NCBI GenBank assembly: GCA_020161435.1
Contig: JAIUNV010000003.1
Coordinates: 576,567 to 640,566, forward strand
Length of the DNA: 64,000 nt
Direction of reading: 5' to 3'
Origin: Bacteroidota bacterium
GTDB lineage: Bacteria > Bacteroidota > Bacteroidia > Chitinophagales > Chitinophagaceae
The notes beneath the pieces were generated by a model. The model worked only from the letters and a program-made list of their open reading frames with translations. It was not told the origin of the DNA and searched no databases. Within the stretch, counting starts at the first letter, position 1. Every line of letters starts with the position of its first letter. The position numbers were made by a program, and so were the translations under genes. Below are positions 32,240-40,552 of the stretch, in pieces.

Positions 32240-33547
32240 TTAATCAAACTTCCGCTTCTGAAACCACAGGTCGCCCAAGCTTATACCAACGTTGAGGCGG
32301 AAAAATGTTTCGCGGATAGGTACATCAGTATTTCCTCTCCTTCCGTATTCAAAAGAAGTATTGATAGCTGTGTACTGATTGGAGTAAACATTGTACCGGC
32401 GAATGGGCAAACCCATACCGAAGGTTACACCCCAAACGGGTAGCTGATTGCCCGCCACGGTTACCATGTCTTTACCGGTATAAAAACCAGCCCTGTATAC
32501 CACTTTGCTAAAATAGCTTTTGCTGGTAGCAGCAGTTGGCGGTATAAAATGGCCGCCAAAACGAAGCATTTTGGTATTGGCCAATTGGTCGGCACGACCA
32601 TAGAAGCGGAAGGTGCTCCAGTTAACTGTTTCGTATTCGCCACCAAACAGCCAGCTGCCTTCTTTTTCGAAAGTGAGGCCTACTGAGTAGCCTGCGGGCA
32701 GTTCAATTTTCCCGCTATTATCTTTTATGTTTTCTACTACATCAAGAGAGTCGGTACCCGTTGTAGCATTGTACACGAATGTTTGGCGAAGCAGGCTCTG
32801 GCTGGCATTTACACTGTTGCCCAAAAAGCCGTTTGCTCCAACCCTTGCGTAAAAATCTTTACCCAACTTTAGCTTGTACTGAAAACCAGCATCGGCGCTA
32901 AACTTGCTGTAAGAAGTGTTGCTTTTTTGCATGGCGTTGAAGTAAAACACCGAATCGTTGGTGATGACTCTTTCTGTGCTCAGGTCTTGCTGGCCAAACA
33001 AAAAGCCCACGTTGATACCTGCAGAAAAACCACCTACCCTATAGCCAGTGCCAATAAAGGCACGGTAGCTACCACCTTGCCCTTTGTAGCTGGTGAGTAC
33101 ACTATCAATGCCCGGCAATCGGCTGGCATCTGAAATATTATAAGCCACACGGGTGTAAGGGCGCAGGCCAAAAGCCATGCCCCATTTGGTCATCCCTTTT
33201 TTATCTTTTGCCAAAGGCATACCAATAGCCACGTAGTTGAACAACAAGTAACCCGATTGAGATTTGAGGGTTTTGGTTGGGTTAATCAACGACCTTGATT
33301 CCATTTCGGCACCCACATCAAACGTTACGGTTTGCAGTTGGCTGTACGAAGCAGGGTTCATAAAATTGACCGCCTGATAATCGGCATAGGCTGCGGAAAT
33401 GCCGCCCATAGCCCTGTTGGTTACATTGCGGGAATTGTAGAGTTCACCAAGGCCGTAGCGGGAGTAGGGCGAATTAATTTGCGCCTTTGCCTGATAAAAT
33501 AAAGAGATGGCAGACAAAACGGCCAATACTCGGAGCGGCTTAAACAT
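32240..33547 (-). CDS. Outer-membrane beta-barrel protein (FadL/porin-like)
   Basis: 435 residues from ATG 33547, whose first bases overlap the coaX stop by 8 bp. A signal peptide (to YQAKAQ) precedes INSPYSRYGLGEL, a motif shared by Bacteroidota barrel proteins in this operon. Alternating hydrophobic strands with GxG/aromatic ends cover the rest, and NFMNPASY and the closing barrel strand (FRLNVGISLGDLWFQ) fit an OmpP1/FadL-like barrel. The function is unknown. Its position between coaX and lptC suggests constitutive expression and possibly a role in outer-membrane lipid balance (inference). Confidence 0.8.
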   Translation of the reverse strand: MFKPLRVLAVLSAISLFYQAKAQINSPYSRYGLGELYNSRNVTNRAMGGISAAYADYQAVNFMNPASYSQLQTVTFDVGAEMESRSLINPTKTLKSQSGYLLFNYVAIGMPLAKDKKGMTKWGMAFGLRPYTRVAYNISDASRLPGIDSVLTSYKGQGGSYRAFIGTGYRVGGFSAGINVGFLFGQQDLSTERVITNDSVFYFNAMQKSNTSYSKFSADAGFQYKLKLGKDFYARVGANGFLGNSVNASQSLLRQTFVYNATTGTDSLDVVENIKDNSGKIELPAGYSVGLTFEKEGSWLFGGEYETVNWSTFRFYGRADQLANTKMLRFGGHFIPPTAATSKSYFSKVVYRAGFYTGKDMVTVAGNQLPVWGVTFGMGLPIRRYNVYSNQYTAINTSFEYGRRGNTDVPIRETFFRLNVGISLGDLWFQKRKFD

Positions 33548-34277
33548 TGAGGTCACAAATTGCATAAAGTCCTTTAAACAATAAATCGGGGTCGGCAAAT
33601 ATCAAGTTTTTGAGGTGGGGGGCCAAATGCACTAAATCACCCCCGGTTAAAAGCACGTTAAATGCCCCGTACTTCTGTTTGTAAGCATCTATAAACCCAT
33701 CTATTTCTATGGCCAGCCCAAGCACCACGCCACTTTGAATGTTGGTTTTGGTATCGTAGCCCACCAGCGGCACGTTCCACTCGGGGTCTACAATGGGTAG
33801 TTTGGCGGTAAATGAATTGAGGGCTTTCATCCGCATCACCATGCCGGGGCTAATGCCACCGCCCAAAAATTCGTTCCGCACATTTACAAAGTTGTAGGTA
33901 ACCGCAGAGCCGAGACCTATCACCAGGTTGTTTTGGCCGGGGTGCATTTGTACAGCAGCCGCACAAAGTGCTAAGCGGTCGGCACCAATTGTTTCTGGCT
34001 TGCCCACGGGGGTTGCAAAAGGCAATTTGCTGTTTGCCTGCAAAATATGGGCCTCGGTATGCTGGTGTAGCAGGTCTTCAATGCTTTTGTGGTGATTGAT
34101 GACAGAAGACAGAATGCTGCATTCCGGCTGCCATTGGCGCAGCAGGCTTTCCATGCCGCTTGCTAAATCATCATCGAAATAGTGAACATCCACCAGCTGT
34201 TGCTGATGAAAAAGGGCAGCCTTTTGTCGGGTATTGCCAAAGTCAATACAAAGCGTTTTGCGAAGCCTGATGGGCAT
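33540..34277 (-). CDS. coaX: Type III pantothenate kinase
   Basis: 245 residues from ATG 34277. The phosphate-1 motif DFGNTRQKAALF lies at about 12, IGADRLALCAAA (catalytic Asp) near 102 and GGGISPGMVMRMKAL (phosphate-2/pantothenate side) near 150. In the GTAITYD-type nucleotide segment it reads GLGSAVTYN, lacking the two usual acidic residues. It phosphorylates pantothenate in CoA synthesis. A textbook promoter (TTTG, 19-nt spacer, TAGGTTTG) lies immediately upstream. It is first in the operon with the barrel protein and lptC. Confidence 0.93.
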   Translation of the reverse strand: MPIRLRKTLCIDFGNTRQKAALFHQQQLVDVHYFDDDLASGMESLLRQWQPECSILSSVINHHKSIEDLLHQHTEAHILQANSKLPFATPVGKPETIGADRLALCAAAVQMHPGQNNLVIGLGSAVTYNFVNVRNEFLGGGISPGMVMRMKALNSFTAKLPIVDPEWNVPLVGYDTKTNIQSGVVLGLAIEIDGFIDAYKQKYGAFNVLLTGGDLVHLAPHLKNLIFADPDLLFKGLYAICDLNV

Positions 34278-34295
34278 AAAAACATGAATTGGCTT

Positions 34296-34326
34296 CAAAC
34301 CTATCGGAAAACATCAGTATTGCAAA
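34296..34326 (-). promoter_or_regulatory. coaX-lptC operon promoter
   Basis: Minus-strand TTTG (34323-34326), 19-nt spacer, TAGGTTTG (34296-34303). It matches the Bacteroidota consensus TTTG-N19-TAnnTTTG at every fixed base. The ATG is only 18 bp beyond the -7 box. Confidence 0.8.
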
Positions 34327-34343
34327 CTGTATACAAAAAATCA

Positions 34344-34363
34344 GCCCCAGTAGAAACTGGGGC
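34344..34363. terminator. Hairpin in the coaX/DUF937 intergenic region
   Basis: GCCCCAG (34344-34350) and CTGGGGC (34357-34363) with a 6-nt loop. There is no T tract on either strand directly after it, so it could be an attenuator or mRNA hairpin rather than a terminator. Confidence 0.4.
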
Positions 34364-34384
34364 CTCAACCAAAACTAACTGCTT

Positions 34385-34438
34385 ATGAGAAAAAAATTAA
34401 TTCGCTTGTTTGTATCAGTAAGACGTTGTGTGTGTTAG
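34385..34438 (+). other. 17-codon micro-frame with signal-peptide-like start
   Basis: ATG AGA AAA AAA TTA... to TAG encodes MRKKLIRLFVSVRRCVC. It has the look of the first residues of a SusC-type export signal, but stops at once. It could be the 5' stump of a deleted gene or a leader peptide, or chance. Confidence 0.2.
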
Positions 34439-34638
34439 AAAGTTACCTGTGAGTGCTGTTAAAAATTTCAAAACCTCTTTATCTGTTCGGAACTCTAATT
34501 TACTATTTCCCGATCACAAAACAAAGTACTGAAATCTTGCACTAATAAATCATGATTTTAGTTCTGATTAACCGTGATTTAACACAGGTCTGCCAATGTT
34601 TTTGCAAGGCTTAACAGGCTGCTGATACAACTGTGACA
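34439..34638. other. AT-rich intergenic stretch
   Basis: The rest of a 360-bp gap between coaX and the DUF937 gene. It contains loosely repeated ATCATGATTT/CCGTGATTT words (34550-34585) and no credible gene. Confidence 0.5.
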
Positions 34639-35226
34639 TTACTTGCCGAAAAAACCCTGAATCATGTCCATCAATCCGCCAGCACCACTATTGCCCGGCT
34701 GTTGCTCGTTGTTGCCCTTAACCTGATTGATGATGTTATTGAGATCTAATCCGCCACCGCCACTATTGCCGCCGCCGGTAAACTGACTAATGATGTTTCC
34801 AATATCCAACCCGCCCTGCTGGCCACCACCGGTGAGGCTACCAATAAGGCTGCTGATATTAAAGCCGCTGTCTTCGGGCGCAGTGCTGTTAGTACGTTTT
34901 ACCAAAGTCTGCATAATCATGGGCAGCAATGAACCTGCAATACCTTTAGCCGTATTGCCATCAATGCCCAGTTTGCTGGTAATATTCTCTACAAACGAGC
35001 CCTGTGCCTGCTGGGCCAGTGGGTTGCTCATTACATTTTCTTCCTGCTGAAAAAGGCCCATGAGTTCCTGTACATTGCCATTGGCAATAGCTTGTTGCAA
35101 CGTGCCGGCTACCGCATAGCTGGCTTCACTCATAACGGCATTGTTTTGTTCGTTAGGCACAGCAGGGTTTTGTACCACTTCGTTTTCGCCGTACTCTTTT
35201 ACCATTTGCAATAGTTGATCTAACAT
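34639..35226 (-). CDS. DUF937 domain protein
   Basis: 195 residues. The N-terminus MLDQLLQMVKEYGENEVVQNP is the typical DUF937 start. Residues 25-125 are helical with repeated LGIDGNTAKGIAGSLLPMIMQTLVKR-type segments. The C-terminal 70 residues are Gly/Asn/Gln-rich (QFTGGGNSGGGG) and end in a short helix with GLMDMIQGFFGK. The function of DUF937 proteins is unknown; E. coli YidB is a member. There is no signal peptide, so it is cytoplasmic. It stands alone between intergenic gaps. Confidence 0.85.
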   Translation of the reverse strand: MLDQLLQMVKEYGENEVVQNPAVPNEQNNAVMSEASYAVAGTLQQAIANGNVQELMGLFQQEENVMSNPLAQQAQGSFVENITSKLGIDGNTAKGIAGSLLPMIMQTLVKRTNSTAPEDSGFNISSLIGSLTGGGQQGGLDIGNIISQFTGGGNSGGGGLDLNNIINQVKGNNEQQPGNSGAGGLMDMIQGFFGK

Positions 35227-35328
35227 ATTATGAAGTTTGTAGGTAAGTTAATGCCAAAAGGGCTCCTTCAAAAAAAAATGACAAAAAATTTCTATTACCA
35301 GTTGCAACAATTGGGCAATTGATAAATG

Positions 35329-35370
35329 AAAAAATGGTTGCTGCGAAGCAACACTTCGTCAGCAACCATT
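35329..35370 (-). terminator. prfA terminator
   Basis: An 11-bp outer stem (35333-35343 with 35360-35370) continues into a 5-bp CGAAG/CTTCG inner stem with a one-base bulge; a T6 run follows on the minus strand. Confidence 0.85.
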
Positions 35371-35391
35371 CCGGCATAATGCACAATATTG

Positions 35392-36456
35392 CTACTGCAT
35401 ATTCGCCATTTTTTCAGTGTTTTCGGCGAGTTGCAAGGCTTCAATAAATTCATCAATCTCCCCACTCATTACAGCATCAAGGTTGTACACAGTGAGGCCT
35501 ATGCGGTGGTCTGTTACTCTACCCTGCGGGTAGTTGTAGGTGCGAATTTTAGCGCTTCTGTCGCCGGTACTTACCAGTGTTTTCCGCTGGCGGGCTATTT
35601 CTTCTTCGTGCTTGCGTACCTGCTCTTCGTACAATCGGGTTCGTAGCATGGTCATGGCTTTTTCGCGGTTGCCCAGCTGGCTGCGTTCTGTTTGGCAAAT
35701 TACAACGGTGCCCGTGGGTATGTGCGTTAGCATTACCTTGGTTTCTACCTTGTTTACGTTTTGGCCACCGGCACCACCGCTACGGGAGGTTTCCATTTTT
35801 ACATCTGCAGGGTTTAGTTCAAAATCTACTTCTTCTGCTTCGGGCATTACAGCCACGGTAGCTGCCGATGTATGCACCCGTCCCTGAGTTTCGGTTGCGG
35901 GTACCCGCTGCACCCGATGCACCCCGCTTTCAAACTTAAGGGTGCCGTATACATCTTCGCCTTCTACTTCTACTACCACTTCTTTGTAGCCGCCCACGGT
36001 GCCTTCGCTTTCGCTTACCAAAGCCGTTTTCCAGCCTTTTTTGTTGCAGTAGCGCAGGTACATTTCCAACAGGTTGCCGGCAAATAAACTGGCTTCATCG
36101 CCACCTGTACCGGCACGTATTTCCAAAATGGCATTTTTATCATCCTGCGGGTCTTTGGGTATCAGCAGTTTTTTCAGGATGGCTTCCAACGTTTCGAAAC
36201 GCTCAGTTAATACGGGCAATTCTTCTTTAGCCAGTTCCCGCATGTCGGCATCTTCGCCGGCCAGTAATTCTTTGCTGAATTCGAGGTCGGCCAGCACTTT
36301 TTTATACTCCTCAAAAGGTAGCACAATTTTTTCTAACTGGCGGTATTCTTTGCTCAGTGTACCAAACTCCTTTTGGTTGCTCACCACTTCGGGGTTGGTA
36401 AGGGCTACACCTACCTGTTCAAATCTTGCCTTTATGGCTTCCAGTTTATCAATCAT
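35392..36456 (-). CDS. prfA: Peptide chain release factor 1
   Basis: 354 residues from ATG 36456; the longer frame to 36492 has no RBS support. The catalytic GGQ lies in [18 protein letters not shown] (about 220-237). The stop-codon recognition tripeptide reads PAT in [12 protein letters not shown], the PxT motif of RF1 (RF2 would have SPF), so it ends UAA/UAG codons. [18 protein letters not shown] is the domain-2 start. The full length agrees with RF1 of other bacteria. It is a single gene between DUF937 and the divergent YXWGXW protein. Confidence 0.97.
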   Translation of the reverse strand: MIDKLEAIKARFEQVGVALTNPEVVSNQKEFGTLSKEYRQLEKIVLPFEEYKKVLADLEFSKELLAGEDADMRELAKEELPVLTERFETLEAILKKLLIPKDPQDDKNAILEIRAGTGGDEASLFAGNLLEMYLRYCNKKGWKTALVSESEGTVGGYKEVVVEVEGEDVYGTLKFESGVHRVQRVPATETQGRVHTSAATVAVMPEAEEVDFELNPADVKMETSRSGGAGGQNVNKVETKVMLTHIPTGTVVICQTERSQLGNREKAMTMLRTRLYEEQVRKHEEEIARQRKTLVSTGDRSAKIRTYNYPQGRVTDHRIGLTVYNLDAVMSGEIDEFIEALQLAENTEKMANMQ

Positions 36457-36618
36457 ATCAGAAAAATCCTTTTGGGGCGGCGAAGGTAACAAACCCTTGT
36501 TAGTTGTACCCTACACAATCTTTTTGCAAAACCATAACCAATTAGGAGTTAGGCTTTTTGATTTCATTAGTAAACGAATGTTTTCTCCGGCATTCCATAT
36601 GTGCAAAATCATAATACT

Positions 36619-37038
36619 ATGCGCAGTACATTTTTTACCCCCCACCGATTGGCTTTGATGGCAATGATGTTTGTAGCAACTGCTGTGCAAGCCCAGTACC
36701 GTGACCGAGATGATGACCGGTACGACCGCGACGACCGCTATGAAAGACGCTACGATGACCGCGACAGGATTGACGATAACCGAAGCCGAAACATGTATCC
36801 GGTAAGGCAGCGGCCCAATGCACCTTATGTACGGCCTACGCTTCGCCCATCGGGCATGCACATTTGGATAGATGCAGAATGGATTTGGCGCAATGGCCGC
36901 TATGCATACCAGCCCGGCTACTGGACCGTGCCCCGCAAGCACATGCAATATGTACCCGGCTACTGGCACCGCAGCCGTGGTGGTTGGATATGGGTACAAG
37001 GCTACTGGACGGGTGGCCGTGGCAGAGGCAGATGGTAA
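36619..37038 (+). CDS. Small exported YXWGXW-type repeat protein
   Basis: 139 residues from ATG 36619 with a signal peptide ending AVQAQ. A strongly charged Arg/Asp stretch (YRDRDDDRYDRDDRYERR) follows, and then three aromatic repeats of the YxPGYW/GYWTxx form (AYQPGYWTVP, YVPGYWHRS, VQGYWTGG), the YXWGXW family of Bacteroidota and Proteobacteria. The C-terminus is Gly/Arg rich. It has no known enzymatic role; such proteins are secreted or outer-membrane associated. A hairpin terminator (37056-37088) follows. Confidence 0.8.
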   Translation: MRSTFFTPHRLALMAMMFVATAVQAQYRDRDDDRYDRDDRYERRYDDRDRIDDNRSRNMYPVRQRPNAPYVRPTLRPSGMHIWIDAEWIWRNGRYAYQPGYWTVPRKHMQYVPGYWHRSRGGWIWVQGYWTGGRGRGRW

Positions 37039-37055
37039 TGAGCTGATGCCTAAAG

Positions 37056-37088
37056 CAAACCGGGCCGACGCAATGTCGGCCTGGTTTG
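37056..37088. terminator. Hairpin between YXWGXW gene and caspase gene
   Basis: 14-nt arms (37056-37069 and 37075-37088) pair with a single G-U mismatch around a 5-nt loop, between convergent genes. There is no long T run. Confidence 0.65.
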
Positions 37089-37105
37089 TATGTATGTGAA
37101 AGATA

Positions 37106-38455
37106 TTAGTTGATTCTAAAAATCGGATGCTGCACACAGGGTTTCTGCCCTACCGTGGGAATATCGCAAATGGTATTGTTGGCTTTTAGGATGGTTTGCT
37201 TTTGAGCGTCTTTAATAATCTGATCCCAGGTAACGCCCCGCATGGCATTGAAAGGGCTCAGCGAACGATCGAGTGCCGCTTTAAAATTGTAAGAAAAGAA
37301 GCCGCCATACGCCATATTGCCAGCTGCTAATTCACCTTTTGACGCTGCCGTCATCAATATGGAAACAGGCTTGGCAGGCATAAATAACGCCTGACATGTG
37401 TTTTTATCCCACGGTACGCCAGAGTTTCTGGTACGTGTTACATCGGCCATGGTGGGAGCTATGGCAGCAGGATCGCTGTTGCAGCAGTCGCTCATCACCA
37501 GGTTTACCCTCGCACCTTTTGCTTTTATCATATTGTAGATGATTTCCATGTTCAGCGAGTTTTCTTTCAGCGGTTCAAAACTAGCCTGCCTTAATACAAG
37601 GTGTGGAAACTGATGCTGGTCCTGTGGGTTGCTAAACCCGTGCCCGGTGTAATAAAACACAACAATGTCTTTGGGTGATGGGCGTAACGCCTGAATAGCA
37701 GCCTCTACATTTTTCTTGTTGTAGCTGGGGCCAAACACCGCCGTTTCTTTGAAGCCAATTCCCATGAACATAGCCAACTCTCGATAGTTTTTGGTTACTC
37801 TTAGCCGGTCTTTTTCACAGGTAGGTCCTATTTCTTCATCCTGCGTATCGGCCACCACCAGCAAGTGCAGGGTGGTGCCCAACTGATCGGGGCGTAAGGG
37901 CCTTACAGAAACATTGAACAAACTGGTATAAAATTCTTCGTCTTTATTAAAGAATTGAGATACTAATTCTTCTGTCAGGTCTTCGTCTGTTATCAATGAA
38001 GCGCCTTCATACTCCAGCACTTCAATCTGGTCATCTTCATCGTGGATTAAATCGCCTCTGAATACTTTCCATGGCACAAAAAAACCTTCTTCATCTTCAA
38101 AAAAACCAAATGCATCGAGTGCATATTTCTCCTGCATATTACCCCGCACCATTCGTGGATTTTCGCCCTGCAGCAGCATAAATGTTGTGTCCTTTTCCGT
38201 TCTCGACTGTGCCTTAAATGTTTCGATAGCTTCGGTCAAATCCATATCAACAACCGCATCTTGATTGCCTTTACTATCTGTAAAATGCACCCGTACAAAA
38301 CCGGTACCATCATCGAACCGAACAATGAATGCTTCGTGCATTTGCGGCTCGCCGGTTGCTGCATTAAATGATTCGTAACTGCACCGGTAAATAGATTGGC
38401 CGAACGCAGTGAAAGCTCCAAAAAGACAAAGCATAAGAAGTGAGTAAAAACGCAT
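37106..38455 (-). CDS. Secreted caspase-like (peptidase C14) protein
   Basis: 449 residues with a 20-residue signal peptide (ending AFGQ). Residues 20-185 are an extra domain with acidic, beta-rich sequence. Residues about 190-425 are a caspase-fold domain: LHLLVVADTQDEEIG starts it, the catalytic His272 is in VFYYTGHGF, and Cys325 in MSDCCNSD aligns with the DxCxS of metacaspases. ILMTAASKGELA and GGFFSYNFKAAL complete the fold. So it is an exported cysteine protease, probably periplasmic or surface, with Arg/Lys (metacaspase-like) specificity as a guess. It is divergent from the TPR membrane protein gene, with 189 bp between starts. Confidence 0.85.
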   Translation of the reverse strand: MRFYSLLMLCLFGAFTAFGQSIYRCSYESFNAATGEPQMHEAFIVRFDDGTGFVRVHFTDSKGNQDAVVDMDLTEAIETFKAQSRTEKDTTFMLLQGENPRMVRGNMQEKYALDAFGFFEDEEGFFVPWKVFRGDLIHDEDDQIEVLEYEGASLITDEDLTEELVSQFFNKDEEFYTSLFNVSVRPLRPDQLGTTLHLLVVADTQDEEIGPTCEKDRLRVTKNYRELAMFMGIGFKETAVFGPSYNKKNVEAAIQALRPSPKDIVVFYYTGHGFSNPQDQHQFPHLVLRQASFEPLKENSLNMEIIYNMIKAKGARVNLVMSDCCNSDPAAIAPTMADVTRTRNSGVPWDKNTCQALFMPAKPVSILMTAASKGELAAGNMAYGGFFSYNFKAALDRSLSPFNAMRGVTWDQIIKDAQKQTILKANNTICDIPTVGQKPCVQHPIFRIN

Positions 38456-38644
38456 AACAAGGGGTTTGAAGAGGGTGTAAAAAGAAGCAGGACATCAAGT
38501 TGCTTTTTGAATGTACGTTTCATTTTTGGCTTTAGCAAGTTCTGCGGTGGCTTGTATAATATTGCAAATAAGAAAAATCTGACAACGACTGTTTTGGAAT
38601 GCCGGCATTGCCACTTACATTCACGCAACACCGCTCAATAGATC

Positions 38645-40066
38645 ATGCAACTACCTTACGTCACCCGTCCGTTTTTTATATTATTTATCATCTTCATGTG
38701 TGTAGGCATGGCCTTTGCCCAACGGCAAAAGGAAGACAGCCTTAGAAAACTGTTGGCGAAGCCCGCAGCAGATACGCATACTGTAATACGTCAATGGCAG
38801 CTGGCCGACCAAATGAATAAGCACACTCCCGACACGGCTTTGTATCTGGCACAGCAGGCCCTATCGCTGGCGCAGCAGTTGGGATACACCGAAGGTGAAT
38901 CGAGGTCATTGGGGGTTATTGCAAATACGCTCATTAAACTGGGCAACTATCCCACAGCATTGGATTACTACCTGCGCAAATTACAAATTGAAGAAACCAG
39001 AAACATGCCCCGCAACCTGGCAAGTGTAGTGATGAATATTGGAGTGGTTTACATGTTTCAGCAAGAGTATAGAGAAGCTTTGCGCTACTATTTGCGGGCC
39101 GATTCTTTAATTGAAAAATTTAGCCTGAATGATATACGATACAACAGCGCACTCAACATTGGCGACTTGTACGATCGTATGCAAATCAACGATTCTGCTT
39201 ACCTGTTTTTTAGTAAGTCGCTCATGCTGGCAACAGCTGCATCGGATAGTGGATTTATGGCTACCTCCATGGTAGGACTTGGCCACAGCACCCAAAAACA
39301 ACAACAGTACGACAGGGCTGCGCAATATTATTACACCGCCATACCCTTACTGATAAACGCCAGCGACAATGATTTGCTTTGCGAAGCATACCTGGGCCTG
39401 GCACGCTTATTTCAGCGGTTGCAGCGTAGTGATTCGGCTATTTATTTTGCCACTCAATCTTTTGAGCTGGCGCAAAAAGTAAACTTTCCTTCCCGTGCTC
39501 TCGATGCTGCACAAATGCTTACTACGTTATACAAAAACAATCGACGGCCAGATAGTGCTTTTGCTTTTTTAGAAAGAGCCACCATACTAAGCGATTCCAT
39601 CAATAGCCGGCAGCGGGTAAGGCAAATGGAAATGCTTTCTACCAACGAGCAACTGCGCCAGCAAGAAGCAGCTATTAACCGCATGAAAGCTCAGGAGGAA
39701 AGATCGAAACAACTGCAATACCTGTTCATCAGCATTTTTATTCCGCTGGTATTTTTGTGCACTTTCTTTTTGAGTAAGCGAAAAATACATACCCGTGTTA
39801 TCCGCTTTATGGGTATCATTTCACTGCTCATATTATTTGAGTTTCTAACGCTGTTACTTCATCCGCTGGTAGCTGAATTTACCCATCACAACCCAGTGTA
39901 TGAGTTACTCATTTTTGTAAGTATAGCATCGTTGCTTATACCTGCACACCACCGGTTGGAGCATTGGATAATTGAAAAGCTTACCAACAGGCCTGCCGGC
40001 ACCTTACCCGCCTACATGGTACGGCTGAAAACACTACGGCTAAAAATAAAAAAGCCGGCTCCGTAA
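38645..40066 (+). CDS. TPR protein with C-terminal membrane segments
   Basis: 473 residues: a signal or anchor segment (5-25), then six to seven TPR-like repeats (about 45-305; examples near GYTEGESRSLGVIANTLIKLGNY, NLASVVMNIGVVYMFQQEY and SMVGLGHSTQKQQQYDRAAQYYYTAI). A coiled coil (about 310-355) and three membrane helices (358-376, 385-405 and 418-435) follow. The arrangement resembles Bacteroidota TPR sensor kinases but there is no kinase or DNA-binding domain. The function is unknown; membrane placement with the TPR part outside is inferred. It stands opposite the caspase gene and might interact with it. The stop codon lies inside a terminator loop. Confidence 0.8.
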   Translation: MQLPYVTRPFFILFIIFMCVGMAFAQRQKEDSLRKLLAKPAADTHTVIRQWQLADQMNKHTPDTALYLAQQALSLAQQLGYTEGESRSLGVIANTLIKLGNYPTALDYYLRKLQIEETRNMPRNLASVVMNIGVVYMFQQEYREALRYYLRADSLIEKFSLNDIRYNSALNIGDLYDRMQINDSAYLFFSKSLMLATAASDSGFMATSMVGLGHSTQKQQQYDRAAQYYYTAIPLLINASDNDLLCEAYLGLARLFQRLQRSDSAIYFATQSFELAQKVNFPSRALDAAQMLTTLYKNNRRPDSAFAFLERATILSDSINSRQRVRQMEMLSTNEQLRQQEAAINRMKAQEERSKQLQYLFISIFIPLVFLCTFFLSKRKIHTRVIRFMGIISLLILFEFLTLLLHPLVAEFTHHNPVYELLIFVSIASLLIPAHHRLEHWIIEKLTNRPAGTLPAYMVRLKTLRLKIKKPAP

Positions 40067-40080
40067 GTGAGCCGGCTTTT
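40050..40080. terminator. Bidirectional terminator enclosing the TPR-gene stop codon
   Basis: AAAAGCCGGCTC (40050-40061) pairs with GAGCCGGCTTTT (40069-40080). The 7-nt loop CGTAAGT contains the TAA stop of the TPR gene, and the T run also serves the convergent lipoprotein gene. Confidence 0.9.
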
Positions 40081-40085
40081 CAGCA

Positions 40086-40313
40086 TTATTGCTGTGCAGG
40101 TGGTGGTGTATTGGGTGTTACCACTGGTCGGGTAGAGGCAGAATCTCGCACCACAGAATCTTCTACCGGTGCGGTAGAGTCAGCAGCGGGGGCTGCGGTG
40201 GTAGTTTCAGCAGGTTTTTCTTCCGACGAACCACAGGCGGTTACAAAAAAAGAGGCCATCATTACAGCGGCCATCATTGCAAAACGAAAAGACTTCAGCG
40301 GGCTTAGTTGCAT
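40086..40313 (-). CDS. Small lipoprotein with disordered tail
   Basis: 75 residues. A Lys/Arg-bearing start, a hydrophobic core and the lipobox FVTAC (Cys27) indicate a lipoprotein. The mature peptide is short and consists only of Glu, Thr, Ala, Pro, Ser and Asp (PAETTTAAPAADSTAPVED), so it has no fold. I do not recognise the family; similar tiny lipoproteins occur in many Bacteroidota. It shares a terminator with the TPR gene. Confidence 0.7.
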   Translation of the reverse strand: MQLSPLKSFRFAMMAAVMMASFFVTACGSSEEKPAETTTAAPAADSTAPVEDSVVRDSASTRPVVTPNTPPPAQQ

Positions 40314-40552
40314 GGTATAAAAAAATTTAATGATGGGTAAGTTAACTGTTTCCCTCGTTGATTCAAAACACAGCTGCTATTTTTTAACCTGTCGGTATTG
40401 ATCCCTTCTAATAGCGAAACTGTGGAGAAGCCAGCTTTTTTGGGCATTGCGGCACAATTTATCTCTTGCCCTTGCACATTTTGGCACTAATATTGAAGTT
40501 CAAAAGTGGCTGTAAATATTTTACAGCTGGTACGGTTTGTTTCAGATTACTT

